Below are positions 27,101-42,100 of a stretch of DNA of 64,000 bases, in pieces. Position 1 is the stretch's first letter. Each line of letters opens with the position of its first letter. The translations under genes and the position numbers were made by a program. The DNA is from Acanthosoma haemorrhoidale (Eukaryota; Arthropoda; Insecta; Hemiptera; Acanthosomatidae), in NCBI GenBank assembly GCA_930367205.1, contig OV884015.1, forward strand, positions 83,194,841 to 83,258,840, read 5' to 3'. Under the pieces are notes generated by a model. That model was not told the origin of the DNA, did not search any database, and worked only from the letters and a program-made list of their open reading frames with translations.

Positions 27101-30100
27101 TGTACAATAGTTATGTAAGTAACTCTGTTTTTATTTCTGCTACAGCATCCCTCACATAAAGAAGACAAATTGGACAGCCACTTACATTACATTGGACCGG
27201 ATGGAAAAGTAAGAATAAAAATATTTTTTGTAGTTCAAAATCAGTTAACGTGTTCATTGTTATTATGAATTTTTATCAATTTCAGCTGAAATCTCTCGAA
27301 GAGGAGTTGAAGGTAATTATAAATGGTTACATTCAGTTACTGCTTTATGAGAGTTTTCTGTAGTATATTTTTTTCTAATCGGCTTTAAATGTAGGTCCCG
27401 GCGGCTGTGATTAAGGAGATGGATACATATCTGCATTTCATTGCACCAACGACCATGGTAAGTAGGAATTTGTATGTACACGTTGTATGTTGCAAATTCA
27501 AATTCAGTGTTTTTGTAACTATTTGCTATGAAAAATGACTAACAGTTTCTTCCTATATTATGGAAATAAAATATTATTATGTTTGCAAAATATGAGTATG
27601 GCAACGTAATCGCTATTATGATAAATGAGTGAAAAGTTACTTTTTGTACAAGGGACATTATCACATTTAAACCTAACTAAAGTCTATCTGGGTAGCTCAA
27701 AAAAAAAGTTATTCTAAAGAATCTTTTAAATGCGGTAGGCTTCGGCTTCTTTCTAGAAAGTTTACAATGAAGATATTGTACAATAGTTATGTAAGTAACT
27801 CTGTTTTTATTTCTGCTACAGCATCCCTCACATAAAGAAGACAAATTGGACAGCCACTTACATTACATTGGACCGGATGGAAAAGTAAGAATAAAAATAT
27901 TTTTTGTAGTTCAAAATCAGTTAACGTGTACATTGTTATTATGAATTTTTATCAATTTCAGCTGAAATCTCTCGAAGAGGAGTTGAAGGTAATTATAAAT
28001 GGTTACATTCAGTTACTGCTTTATGAGAGTTTTCTGTAGTATATTTTTTTCTAATCGGCTTTAAATGTAGGTCCCAGCGGCTGTGATTAAGGAGATGGAT
28101 ACATATCTGCATTTCATTGCACCAACGACCATGGTAAGTAGGAATTTGTATGTACACGTTGTATGTTGCAAATTCAAATTCAGTGTTTTTGTAACTATTT
28201 GCTATGAAAAATGACTAAAAGTTTCTTCTTATATTATGGAAATAAAATATTATTATGTTTGCAAAATATGAGTATGGCAACGTAATCGCTATTATGATAA
28301 ATGAGTGAAACGTTACTTTTTGTACAAGGGACATTATCACATTTAAATCTAACTAAAGTCTATCTGGGTAGCTCAAAAAAAAAGTTATTCTAAAGAATCT
28401 TTTAAATGCGGTAGGCTTCGGCTTCTTTCTAGAAAGTTTACAATGAAGATATTGTACAATAGTTATGTAAGTAACTCTGTTTTTATTTCTGCTACAGCAT
28501 CCCTCACATAAAGAAGACAAATTGGACAGCCACTTACATTACATTGGACCGGATGGAAAAGTAAGAATAAAAATATTTTTTGTAGTTCAAAATCAGTTAA
28601 CGTGTACATTGTTATTATGAATTTTTATCAATTTCAGCTGAAATCTCTCGAAGAGGAGTTGAAGGTAATTATAAATGGTTACATTCAGTTACTGCTTTAT
28701 GAGAGTTTTCTGTAGTATATTTTTTTCTAATCGGCTTTAAATGTAGGTCCCGGCGGCTGTGATTAAGGAGATGGATACATATCTGCATTTCATTGCACCA
28801 ACGACCATGGTAAGTAGGAATTTGTATGTACACGTTGTATGTTGCAAATTCAAATTCAGTGTTTTTGTAACTATTTGCTATGAAAAATGACTAACAGTTT
28901 CTTCCTATATTATGGAAATAAAATATTATTATGTTTGCAAAATATGAGTATGGCAACGTAATCGCTATTATGATAAATGAGTGAAACGTTACTTTTTGTA
29001 CAAGGGACATTATCACATTTAAATCTAACTAAAGTCTATCTGGGTAGCTCAAAAAAAAAGTTATTCTAAAGAATCTTTTAAATGCGGTAGGCTTCGGCTT
29101 CTTTCTAGAAAGTTTACAATGAAGATATTGTACAATAGTTATGTAAGTAACTCTGTTTTTATTTCTGCTACAGCATCCCTCACATAAAGAAGACAAATTG
29201 GACAGCCACTTACATTACATTGGACCGGATGGAAAAGTAAGAATAAAAATATTTTTTGTAGTTCAAAATCAGTTAACGTGTACATTGTTATTATGAATTT
29301 TTATCAATTTCAGCTGAAATCTCTCGAAGAGGAGTTGAAGGTAATTATAAATGGTTACATTCAGTTACTGCTTTATGAGAGTTTTCTGTAGTATATTTTT
29401 TTCTAATCGGCTTTAAATGTAGGTCCCGGCGGCTGTGATTAAGGAGATGGATACATATCTGCATTTCATTGCACCAACGACCATGGTAAGTAGGAATTTG
29501 TATGTACACGTTGTATGTTGCAAATTCAAATTCAGTGTTTTTGTAACTATTTGCTATGAAAAATGACTAACAGTTTCTTCCTATATTATGGAAATAAAAT
29601 ATTATTATGTTTGCAAAATATGAGTATGGCAACGTAATCGCTATTATGATAAATGAGTGAAACGTTACTTTTTGTACAAGGGACATTATCACATTTAAAT
29701 CTAACTAAAGTCTATCTGGGTAGCTCAAAAAAAAAGTTATTCTAAAGAATCTTTTAAATGCGGTAGGCTTCGGCTTCTTTCTAGAAAGTTTACAATGAAG
29801 ATATTGTACAATAGTTATGTAAGTAACTCTGTTTTTATTTCTGCTACAGCATCCCTCACATAAAGAAGACAAATTGGACAGCCACTTACATTACATTGGA
29901 CCGGATGGAAAAGTAAGAATAAAAATATTTTTTGTAGTTCAAAATCAGTTAACGTGTACATTGTTATTATGAATTTTTATCAATTTCAGCTGAAATCTCT
30001 CGAAGAGGAGTTGAAGGTAATTATAAATGGTTACATTCAGTTACTGCTTTATGAGAGTTTTCTGTAGTATATTTTTTTCTAATCGGCTTTAAATGTAGGT

Positions 30101-33100
30101 CCCGGCGGCTGTGATTAAGGAGATGGATACATATCTGCATTTCATTGCACCAACGACCATGGTAAGTAGGAATTTGTATGTACACGTTGTATGTTGCAAA
30201 TTCAAATTCAGTGTTTTTGTAACTATTTGCTATGAAAAATGACTAACAGTTTCTTCCTATATTATGGAAATAAAATATTATTATGTTTGCAAAATATGAG
30301 TATGGCAACGTAATCGCTATTATGATAAATGAGTGAAACGTTACTTTTTGTACAAGGGACATTATCACATTTAAATCTAACTAAAGTCTATTTGGGTAGC
30401 TCAAAAAAAAAGTTATTCTAAAGAATCTTTTAAATGCGGTAGGCTTCGGCTTCTTTCTAGAAAGTTTACAATGAAGATATTGTACAATAGTTATGTAAGT
30501 AACTCTGTTTTTATTTCTGCTACAGCATCCCTCACATAAAGAAGACAAATTGGACAGCCACTTACATTACATTGGACCGGATGGAAAAGTAAGAATAAAA
30601 ATATTTTTTGTAGTTCAAAATCAGTTAACGTGTACGTTGTTATTATGAATTTTTATCAATTTCAGCTGAAATCTCTCGAAGAGGAGTTGAAGGTAATTAT
30701 AAATGGTTACATTCAGTTACTGCTTTATGAGAGTTTTCTGTAGTATATTTTTTTCTAATCGGCTTTAAATGTAGGTCCCGGCGGCTGTGATTAAGGAGAT
30801 GGATACATATCTGCATTTCATTGCACCAACGACCATGGTAAGTAGGAATTTGTATGTACACGTTGTATGTTGCAAATTCAAATTCAGTGTTTTTGTAACT
30901 ATTTGCTATGAAAAATGACTAACAGTTTCTTCCTATATTATGGAAATAAAATATTATTATGTTTGCAAAATATGAGTATGGCAACGTAATCGCTATTATG
31001 ATAAATGAGTGAAACGTTACTTTTTGTACAAGGGACATTATCACATTTAAATCTAACTAAAGTCTATCTGGGTAGCTCAAAAAAAAAGTTATTCTAAAGA
31101 ATCTTTTAAATGCGGTAGGCTTCGGCTTCTTTCTAGAAAGTTTACAATGAAGATATTGTACAATAGTTATGTAAGTAACTCTGTTTTTATTTCTGCTACA
31201 GCATCCCTCACATAAAGAAGACAAATTGGACAGCCACTTACATTACATTGGACCGGATGGAAAAGTAAGAATAAAAATATTTTTTGTAGTTCAAAATCAG
31301 TTAATGTGTACATTGTTATTATGAATTTTTATCAATTTCAGCTGAAATCTCTCGAAGAGGAGTTGAAGGTAATTATAAATGGTTACATTCAGTTACTGCT
31401 TTATGAGAGTTTTCTGTAGTATATTTTTTTCTAATCGGCTTTAAATGTAGGTCCCGGCGGCTGTGATTAAGGAGATGGATACATATCTGCATTTCATTGC
31501 ACCAACGACCATGGTAAGTAGGAATTTGTATGTACACGTTGTATGTTGCAAATTCAAATTCAGTGTTTTTGTAACTATTTGCTATGAAAAATGACTAACA
31601 GTTTCTTCCTATATTATGGAAATAAAATATTATTATGTTTGCAAAATATGAGTATGGCAACGTAATCGCTATTATGATAAATGAGTGAAACGTTACTTTT
31701 TGTACAAGGGACATTATCACATTTAAATCTAACTAAAGTCTATCTGGGTAGCTCAAAAAAAAAGTTATTCTAAAGAATCTTTTAAATGCGGTAGGCTTCG
31801 GCTTCTTTCTAGAAAGTTTACAATGAAGATATTGTACAATAGTTATGTAAGTAACTCTGTTTTTATTTCTGCTACAGCATCCCTCACATAAAGAAGACAA
31901 ATTGGACAGCCACTTACATTACATTGGACCGGATGGAAAAGTAAGAATAAAAATATTTTTTGTAGTTCAAAATCAGTTAACGTGTACATTGTTATTATGA
32001 ATTTTTATCAATTTCAGCTGAAATCTCTCGAAGAGGAGTTGAAGGTAATTATAAATGGTTACATTCAGTTACTGCTTTATGAGAGTTTTCTGTAGTATAT
32101 TTTTTTCTAATCGGCTTTAAATGTAGGTCCCGGCGGCTGTGATTAAGGAGATGGATACATATCTGCATTTCATTGCACCAACGACCATGGTAAGTAGGAA
32201 TTTGTATGTACACGTTGTATGTTGCAAATTCAAATTCAGTGTTTTTGTAACTATTTGCTATGAAAAATGACTAACAGTTTCTTCCTATATTATGGAAATA
32301 AAATATTATTATGTTTGCAAAATATGAGTATGGCAACGTAATCGCTATTATGATAAATGAGTGAAACGTTACTTTTTGTACAAGGGACATTATCACATTT
32401 AAATCTAACTAAAGTCTATCTGGGTAGCTCAAAAAAAAAGTTATTCTAAAGAATCTTTTAAATGCGGTAGGCTTCGGCTTCTTTCTAGAAAGTTTACAAT
32501 GAAGATATTGTACAATAGTTATGTAAGTAACTCTGTTTTTATTTCTGCTACAGCATCCCTCACATAAAGAAGACAAATTGGACAGCCACTTACATTACAT
32601 TGGACCGGATGGAAAAGTAAGAATAAAAATATTTTTTGTAGTTCAAAATCAGTTAACGTGTACATTGTTATTATGAATTTTTATCAATTTCAGCTGAAAT
32701 CTCTCGAAGAGGAGTTGAAGGTAATTATAAATGGTTACATTCAGTTACTGCTTTATGAGAGTTTTCTGTAGTATATTTTTTTCTAATCGGCTTTAAATGT
32801 AGGTCCCGGCGGCTGTGATTAAGGAGATGGATACATATCTGCATTTCATTGCACCAACGACCATGGTAAGTAGGAATTTGTATGTACACGTTGTATGTTG
32901 CAAATTCAAATTCAGTGTTTTTGTAACTATTTGCTATGAAAAATGACTAACAGTTTCTTCCTATATTATGGAAATAAAATATTATTATGTTTGCAAAATA
33001 TGAGTATGGCAACGTAATCGCTATTATGATAAATGAGTGAAACGTTACTTTTTGTACAAGGGACATTATCACATTTAAATCTAACTAAAGTCTATTTGGG

Positions 33101-36100
33101 TAGCTCAAAAAAAAAGTTATTCTAAAGAATCTTTTAAATGCGGTAGGCTTCGGCTTCTTTCTAGAAAGTTTACAATGAAGATATTGTACAATAGTTATGT
33201 AAGTAACTCTGTTTTTATTTCTGCTACAGCATCCCTCACATAAAGAAGACAAATTGGACAGCCACTTACATTACATTGGACCGGATGGAAAAGTAAGAAT
33301 AAAAATATTTTTTGTAGTTCAAAATCAGTTAACGTGTACATTGTTATTATGAATTTTTATCAATTTCAGCTGAAATCTCTCGAAGAGGAGTTGAAGGTAA
33401 TTATAAATGGTTACATTCAGTTACTGCTTTATGAGAGTTTTCTGTAGTATATTTTTTTCTAATCGGCTTTAAATGTAGGTCCCGGCGGCTGTGATTAAGG
33501 AGATGGATACATATCTGCAATTCATTGCACCAACGACCATGGTAAGTAGGAATTTGTATGTACACGTTGTATGTTGCAAATTCAAATTCAGTGTTTTTGT
33601 AACTATTTGCTATGAAAAATGACTAACAGTTTCTTCCTATATTATGGAAATAAAATATTATTATGTTTGCAAAATATGAGTATGGCAACGTAATCGCTAT
33701 TATGATAAATGAGTGAAAAGTTACTTTTTGTACAAGGGACATTATCACATTTAAATCTAACTAAAGTCTATCTGCGTAGCTCAAAAAAAAAGTTATTCTA
33801 AAGAATCTTTTAAATGCGGTAGGCTTCGGCTTCTTTCTAGAAAGTTTACAATGAAGATATTGTACAATAGTTATGTAAGTAACTCTGTTTTTATTTCTGC
33901 TACAGCATCCCTCACATAAAGAAGACAAATTGGACAGCCACTTACATTACATTGGACCGGATGGAAAAGTAAGAATAAAAATATTTTTTGTAGTTCAAAA
34001 TCAGTTAACGTGTACATTGTTATTATGAATTTTTATCAATTTCAGCTGAAATCTCTCGAAGAGGAGTTGAAGGTAATTATAAATGGTTACATTCAGTTAC
34101 TGCTTTATGAGAGTTTTCCGTAGTATATTTTTTTCTAATCGGCTTTAAATGTAGGTCCCGGCGGCTGTGATTAAGGAGATGGATACATATCTGCATTTCA
34201 TTGCACCAACGACCATGGTAAGTAGGAATTTGTATGTACACGTTGTATGTTGCAAATTCAAATTCAGTGTTTTTGTAACTATTTGCTATGAAAAATGACT
34301 AACAGTTTCTTCCTATATTATGGAAATAAAATATTATTATGTTTGCAAAATATGAGTATGGCAACGTAATCGCTATTATGATAAATGAGTGAAACGTTAC
34401 TTTTTGTACAAGGGACATTATCACATTTAAATCTAACTAAAGTCTATCTGGGTAGCTCAAAAAAAAAGTTATTCTAAAGAATCTTTTAAATGCGGTAGGC
34501 TTCGGCTTCTTTCTAGAAAGTTTACAATGAAGATATTGTACAATAGTTATGTAAGTAACTCTGTTTTTATTTCTGCTACAGCATCCCTCACATAAAGAAG
34601 ACAAATTGGACAGCCACTTACATTACATTGGACCGGATGGAAAAGTAAGAATAAAAATATTTTTTGTAGTTCAAAATCAGTTAACGTGTACATTGTTATT
34701 ATGAATTTTTATCAATTTCAGCTGAAATCTCTCGAAGAGGAGTTGAAGGTAATTATAAATGGTTACATTCAGTTACTGCTTTATGAGAGTTTTCTGTAGT
34801 ATATTTTTTTCTAATCGGCTTTAAATGTAGGTCCCGGCGGCTGTGATTAAGGAGATGGATACATATCTGCATTTCATTGCACCAACGACCATGGTAAGTA
34901 GGAATTTGTATGTACACGTTGTATGTTGCAAATTCAAATTCAGTGTTTTTGTAACTATTTGCTATGAAAAATGACTAACAGTTTCTTCCTATATTATGGA
35001 AATAAAATATTATTATGTTTGCAAAATATGAGTATGGCAACGTAATCGCTATTATGATAAATGAGTGAAACGTTACTTTTTGTACAAGGGACATTATCAC
35101 ATTTAAATCTAACCAAAGTCTATCTGGGTAGCTCAAAAAAAAAGTTATTCTAAAGAATCTTTTAAATGCGGTAGGCTTCGGCTTCTTTCTAGAAAGTTTA
35201 CAATGAAGATATTGTACAATAGTTATGTAAGTAACTCTGTTTTTATTTCTGCTACAGCATCCCTCACATAAAGAAGACAAATTGGACAGCCACTTACATT
35301 ACATTGGACCGGATGGAAAAGTAAGAATAAAAATATTTTTTGTAGTTCAAAATCAGTTAACGTGTACATTGTTATTATGAATTTTTATCAATTTCAGCTG
35401 AAATCTCTCGAAGAGGAGTTGAAGGTAATTATAAATGGTTACATTCAGTTACTGCTTTATGAGAGTTTTCTGTAGTATATTTTTTTCTAATCGGCTTTAA
35501 ATGTAGGTCCCGGCGGCTGTGATTAAGGAGATGGATACATATCTGCATTTCATTGCACCAACGACCATGGTAAGTAGGAATTTGTATGTACACGTTGTAT
35601 GTTGCAAATTCAAATTCAGTGTTTTTGTAACTATTTGCTATGAAAAATGACTAACAGTTTCTTCCTATATTATGGAAATAAAATATTATTATGTTTGCAA
35701 AATATGAGTATGGCAACGTAATCGCTATTATGATAAATGAGTGAAACGTTACTTTTTGTACAAGGGACATTATCACATTTAAATCTAACTAAAGTCTATC
35801 TGGGTAGCTCAAAAAAAAAGTTATTCTAAAGAATCTTTTAAATGCGGTAGGCTTCGGCTTCTTTCTAGAAAGTTTACAATGAAGATATTGTACAATAGTT
35901 ATGTAAGTAACTCTGTTTTTATTTCTGCTACAGCATCCCTCACATAAAGAAGACAAATTGGACAGCCACTTACATTACATTGGACCGGATGGAAAAGTAA
36001 GAATAAAAATATTTTTTGTAGTTCAAAATCAGTTAACGTGTACATTGTTATTATGAATTTTTATCAATTTCAGCTGAAATCTCTCGAAGAGGAGTTGAAG

Positions 36101-39100
36101 GTAATTATAAATGGTTACATTCAGTTACTGCTTTATGAGAGTTTTCTGTAGTATATTTTTTTCTAATCGGCTTTAAATGTAGGTCCCGGCGGCTGTGATT
36201 AAGGAGATGGATACATATCTGCATTTCATTGCACCAACGACCATGGTAAGTAGGAATTTGTATGTACACGTTGTATGTTGCAAATTCAAATTCAGTGTTT
36301 TTGTAACTATTTGCTATGAAAAATGACTAACAGTTTCTTCCTATATTATGGAAATAAAATATTATTATGTTTGCAAAATATGAGTATGGCAACGTAATCG
36401 CTATTATGATAAATGAGTGAAACGTTACTTTTTGTACAAGGGACATTATCACATTTAAATCTAACTAAAGTCTATTTGGGTAGCTCAAAAAAAAAGTTAT
36501 TCTAAAGAATCTTTTAAATGCGGTAGGCTTCGGCTTCTTTCTAGAAAGTTTACAATGAAGATATTGTACAATAGTTATGTAAGTAACTCTGTTTTTATTT
36601 CTGCTACAGCATCCCTCACATAAAGAAGACAAATTGGACAGCCACTTACATTACATTGGACCGGATGGAAAAGTAAGAATAAAAATATTTTTTGTAGTTC
36701 AAAATCAGTTAACGTGTACATTGTTATTATGAATTTTTATCAATTTCAGCTGAAATCTCTCGAAGAGGAGTTGAAGGTAATTATAAATGGTTACATTCAG
36801 TTACTGTTTTATGAGAGTTTTCTGTAGTATATTTTTTTCTAATCGGCTTTAAATGTAGGTCCCGGCGGCTGTGATTAAGGAGATGGATACATATCTGCAT
36901 TTCATTGCACCAACGACCATGGTAAGTAGGAATTTGTATGTACACGTTGTATGTTGCAAATTCAAATTCAGTGTTTTTGTAACTATTTGCTATGAAAAAT
37001 GACTAACAGTTTCTTCCTATATTATGGAAATAAAATATTATTATGTTTGCAAAATATGAGTATGGCAACGTAATCGCTATTATGATAAATGAGTGAAAAG
37101 TTACTTTTTGTACAAGGGACATTATCACATTTAAATCTAACTAAAGTCTATCTGCGTAGCTCAAAAAAAAAGTTATTCTAAAGAATCTTTTAAATGCGGT
37201 AGGCTTCGGCTTCTTTCTAGAAAGTTTACAATGAAGATATTGTACAATAGTTATGTAAGTAACTCTGTTTTTATTTCTGCTACAGCATCCCTCACATAAA
37301 GAAGACAAATTGGACAGCCACTTACATTACATTGGACCGGATGGAAAAGTAAGAATAAAAATATTTTTTGTAGTTCAAAATCAGTTAACGTGTACATTGT
37401 TATTATGAATTTTTATCAATTTCAGCTGAAATCTCTCGAAGAGGAGTTGAAGGTAATTATAAATGGTTACATTCAGTTACTGCTTTATGAGAGTTTTCCG
37501 TAGTATATTTTTTTCTAATCGGCTTTAAATGTAGGTCCCGGCGGCTGTGATTAAGGAGATGGATACATATCTGCATTTCATTGCACCAACGACCATGGTA
37601 AGTAGGAATTTGTATGTACACGTTGTATGTTGAAAATTCAAATTCAGTGTTTTTGTAACTATTTGCTATGAAAAATGACTAACAGTTTCTTCCTATATTA
37701 TGGAAATAAAATATTATTATGTTTGCAAAATATGAGTATGGCAACGTAATCGCTATTATGATAAATGAGTGAAACGTTACTTTTTGTACAAGGGACATTA
37801 TCACATTTAAATCTAACTAAAGTCTATCTGGGTAGCTCAAAAAAAAAGTTATTCTAAAGAATCTTTTAAATGCGGTAGGCTTCGGCTTCTTTCTAGAAAG
37901 TTTACAATGAAGATATTGTACAATAGTTATGTAAGTAACTCTGTTTTTATTTCTGCTACAGCATCCCTCACATAAAGAAGACAAATTGGACAGCCACTTA
38001 CATTACATTGGACCGGATGGAAAAGTAAGAATAAAAATATTTTTTGTAGTTCAAAATCAGTTAATGTGTACATTGTTATTATGAATTTTTATCAATTTCA
38101 GCTGAAATCTCTCGAAGAGGAGTTGAAGGTAATTATAAATGGTTACATTCAGTTACTGCTTTATGAGAGTTTTCTGTAGTATATTTTTTTCTAATCGGCT
38201 TTAAATGTAGGTCCCGGCGGCTGTGATTAAGGAGATGGATACATATCTGCATTTCATTGCACCAACGACCATGGTAAGTAGGAATTTGTATGTACACGTT
38301 GTATGTTGCAAATTCAAATTCAGTGTTTTTGTAACTATTTGCTATGAAAAATGACTAACAGTTTCTTCCTATATTATGGAAATAAAATATTATTATGTTT
38401 GCAAAATATGAGTATGGCAACGTAATCGCTATTATGATAAATGAGTGAAACGTTACTTTTTGTACAAGGGACATTATCACATTTAAATCTAACCAAAGTC
38501 TATCTGGGTAGCTCAAAAAAAAAGTTATTCTAAAGAATCTTTTAAATGCGGTAGGCTTCGGCTTCTTTCTAGAAAGTTTACAATGAAGATATTGTACAAT
38601 AGTTATGTAAGTAACTCTGTTTTTATTTCTGCTACAGCATCCCTCACATAAAGAAGACAAATTGGACAGCCACTTACATTACATTGGACCGGATGGAAAA
38701 GTAAGAATAAAAATATTTTTTGTAGTTCAAAATCAGTTAACGTGTACATTGTTATTATGAATTTTTATCAATTTCAGCTGAAATCTCTCGAAGAGGAGTT
38801 GAAGGTAATTATAAATGGTTACATTCAGTTACTGCTTTATGAGAGTTTTCTGTAGTATATTTTTTTCTAATCGGCTTTAAATGTAGGTCCCGGCGGCTGT
38901 GATTAAGGAGATGGATACATATCTGCATTTCATTGCACCAACGACCATGGTAAGTAGGAATTTGTATGTACACGTTGTATGTTGCAAATTCAAATTCAGT
39001 GTTTTTGTAACTATTTGCTATGAAAAATGACTAACAGTTTCTTCCTATATTATGGAAATAAAATATTATTATGTTTGCAAAATATGAGTATGGCAACGTA

Positions 39101-42100
39101 ATCGCTATTATGATAAATGAGTGAAAAGTTACTTTTTGTACAAGGGACATTATCACATTTAAATCTAACTAAAGTCTATCTGCGTAGCTCAAAAAAAAAG
39201 TTATTCTAAAGAATCTTTTAAATGCGGTAGGCTTCGGCTTCTTTCTAGAAAGTTTACAATGAAGATATTGTACAATAGTTATGTAAGTAACTCTGTTTTT
39301 ATTTCTGCTACAGCATCCCTCACATAAAGAAGACAAATTGGACAGCCACTTACATTACATTGGACCGGATGGAAAAGTAAGAATAAAAATATTTTTTGTA
39401 GTTCAAAATCAGTTAACGTGTACATTGTTATTATGAATTTTTATCAATTTCAGCTGAAATCTCTCGAAGAGGAGTTGAAGGTAATTATAAATGGTTACAT
39501 TCAGTTACTGCTTTATGAGAGTTTTCCGTAGTATATTTTTTTCTAATCGGCTTTAAATGTAGGTCCCGGCGGCTGTGATTAAGGAGATGGATACATATCT
39601 GCATTTCATTGCACCAACGACCATGGTAAGTAGGAATTTGTATGTACACGTTGTATGTTGCAAATTCAAATTCAGTGTTTTTGTAACTATTTGCTATGAA
39701 AAATGACTAACAGTTTCTTCCTATATTATGGAAATAAAATATTATTATGTTTGCAAAATATGAGTATGGCAACGTAATCGCTATTATGATAAATGAGTGA
39801 AACGTTACTTTTTGTACAAGGGACATTATCACATTTAAATCTAACCAAAGTCTATCTGGGTAGCTCAAAAAAAAAGTTATTCTAAAGAATCTTTTAAATG
39901 CGGTAGGCTTCGGCTTCTTTCTAGAAAGTTTACAATGAAGATATTGTACAATAGTTATGTAAGTAACTCTGTTTTTATTTCTGCTACAGCATCCCTCACA
40001 TAAAGAAGACAAATTGGACAGCCACTTACATTACATTGGACCGGATGGAAAAGTAAGAATAAAAATATTTTTTGTAGTTCAAAATCAGTTAACGTGTACA
40101 TTGTTATTATGAATTTTTATCAATTTCAGCTGAAATCTCTCGAAGAGGAGTTGAAGGTAATTATAAATGGTTACATTCAGTTACTGCTTTATGAGAGTTT
40201 TCTGTAGTATATTTTTTTCTAATCGGCTTTAAATGTAGGTCCCGGCGGCTGTGATTAAGGAGATGGATACATATCTGCATTTCATTGCACCAACGACCAT
40301 GGTAAGTAGGAATTTGTATGTACACGTTGTATGTTGCAAATTCAAATTCAGTGTTTTTGTAACTATTTGCTATGAAAAATGACTAACAGTTTCTTCCTAT
40401 ATTATGGAAATAAAATATTATTATGTTTGCAAAATATGAGTATGGCAACGTAATCGCTATTATGATAAATGAGTGAAACGTTACTTTTTGTACAAGGGAC
40501 ATTATCACATTTAAATCTAACTAAAGTCTATCTGGGTAGCTCAAAAAAAAAGTTATTCTAAAGAATCTTTTAAATGCGGTAGGCTTCGGCTTCTTTCTAG
40601 AAAGTTTACAATGAAGATATTGTACAATAGTTATGTAAGTAACTCTGTTTTTATTTCTGCTACAGCATCCCTCACATAAAGAAGACAAATTGGACAGCCA
40701 CTTACATTACATTGGACCGGATGGAAAAGTAAGAATAAAAATATTTTTTGTAGTTCAAAATCAGTTAACGTGTACATTGTTATTATGAATTTTTATCAAT
40801 TTCAGCTGAAATCTCTCGAAGAGGAGTTGAAGGTAATTATAAATGGTTACATTCAGTTACTGTTTTATGAGAGTTTTCTGTAGTATATTTTTTTCTAATC
40901 GGCTTTAAATGTAGGTCCCGGCGGCTGTGATTAAGGAGATGGATACATATCTGCATTTCATTGCACCAACGACCATGGTAAGTAGGAATTTGTATGTACA
41001 CGTTGTATGTTGCAAATTCAAATTCAGTGTTTTTGTAACTATTTGCTATGAAAAATGACTAACAGTTTCTTCCTATATTATGGAAATAAAATATTATTAT
41101 GTTTGCAAAATATGAGTATGGCAACGTAATCGCTATTATGATAAATGAGTGAAAAGTTACTTTTTGTACAAGGGACATTATCACATTTAAATCTAACTAA
41201 AGTCTATCTGCGTAGCTCAAAAAAAAAGTTATTCTAAAGAATCTTTTAAATGCGGTAGGCTTCGGCTTCTTTCTAGAAAGTTTACAATGAAGATATTGTA
41301 CAATAGTTATGTAAGTAACTCTGTTTTTATTTCTGCTACAGCATCCCTCACATAAAGAAGACAAATTGGACAGCCACTTACATTACATTGGACCGGATGG
41401 AAAAGTAAGAATAAAAATATTTTTTGTAGTTCAAAATCAGTTAACGTGTACATTGTTATTATGAATTTTTATCAATTTCAGCTGAAATCTCTCGAAGAGG
41501 AGTTGAAGGTAATTATAAATGGTTACATTCAGTTACTGCTTTATGAGAGTTTTCCGTAGTATATTTTTTTCTAATCGGCTTTAAATGTAGGTCCCGGCGG
41601 CTGTGATTAAGGAGATGGATACATATCTGCATTTCATTGCACCAACGACCATGGTAAGTAGGAATTTGTATGTACACGTTGTATGTTGCAAATTCAAATT
41701 CAGTGTTTTTGTAACTATTTGCTATGAAAAATGACTAACAGTTTCTTCCTATATTATGGAAATAAAATATTATTATGTTTGCAAAATATGAGTATGGCAA
41801 CGTAATCGCTATTATGATAAATGAGTGAAAAGTTACTTTTTGTACAAGGGACATTATCACATTTAAATCTAACTAAAGTCTATCTGCGTAGCTCAAAAAA
41901 AAAGTTATTCTAAAGAATCTTTTAAATGCGGTAGGCTTCGGCTTCTTTCTAGAAAGTTTACAATGAAGATATTGTACAATAGTTATGTAAGTAACTCTGT
42001 TTTTATTTCTGCTACAGCATCCCTCACATAAAGAAGACAAATTGGACAGCCACTTACATTACATTGGACCGGATGGAAAAGTAAGAATAAAAATATTTTT

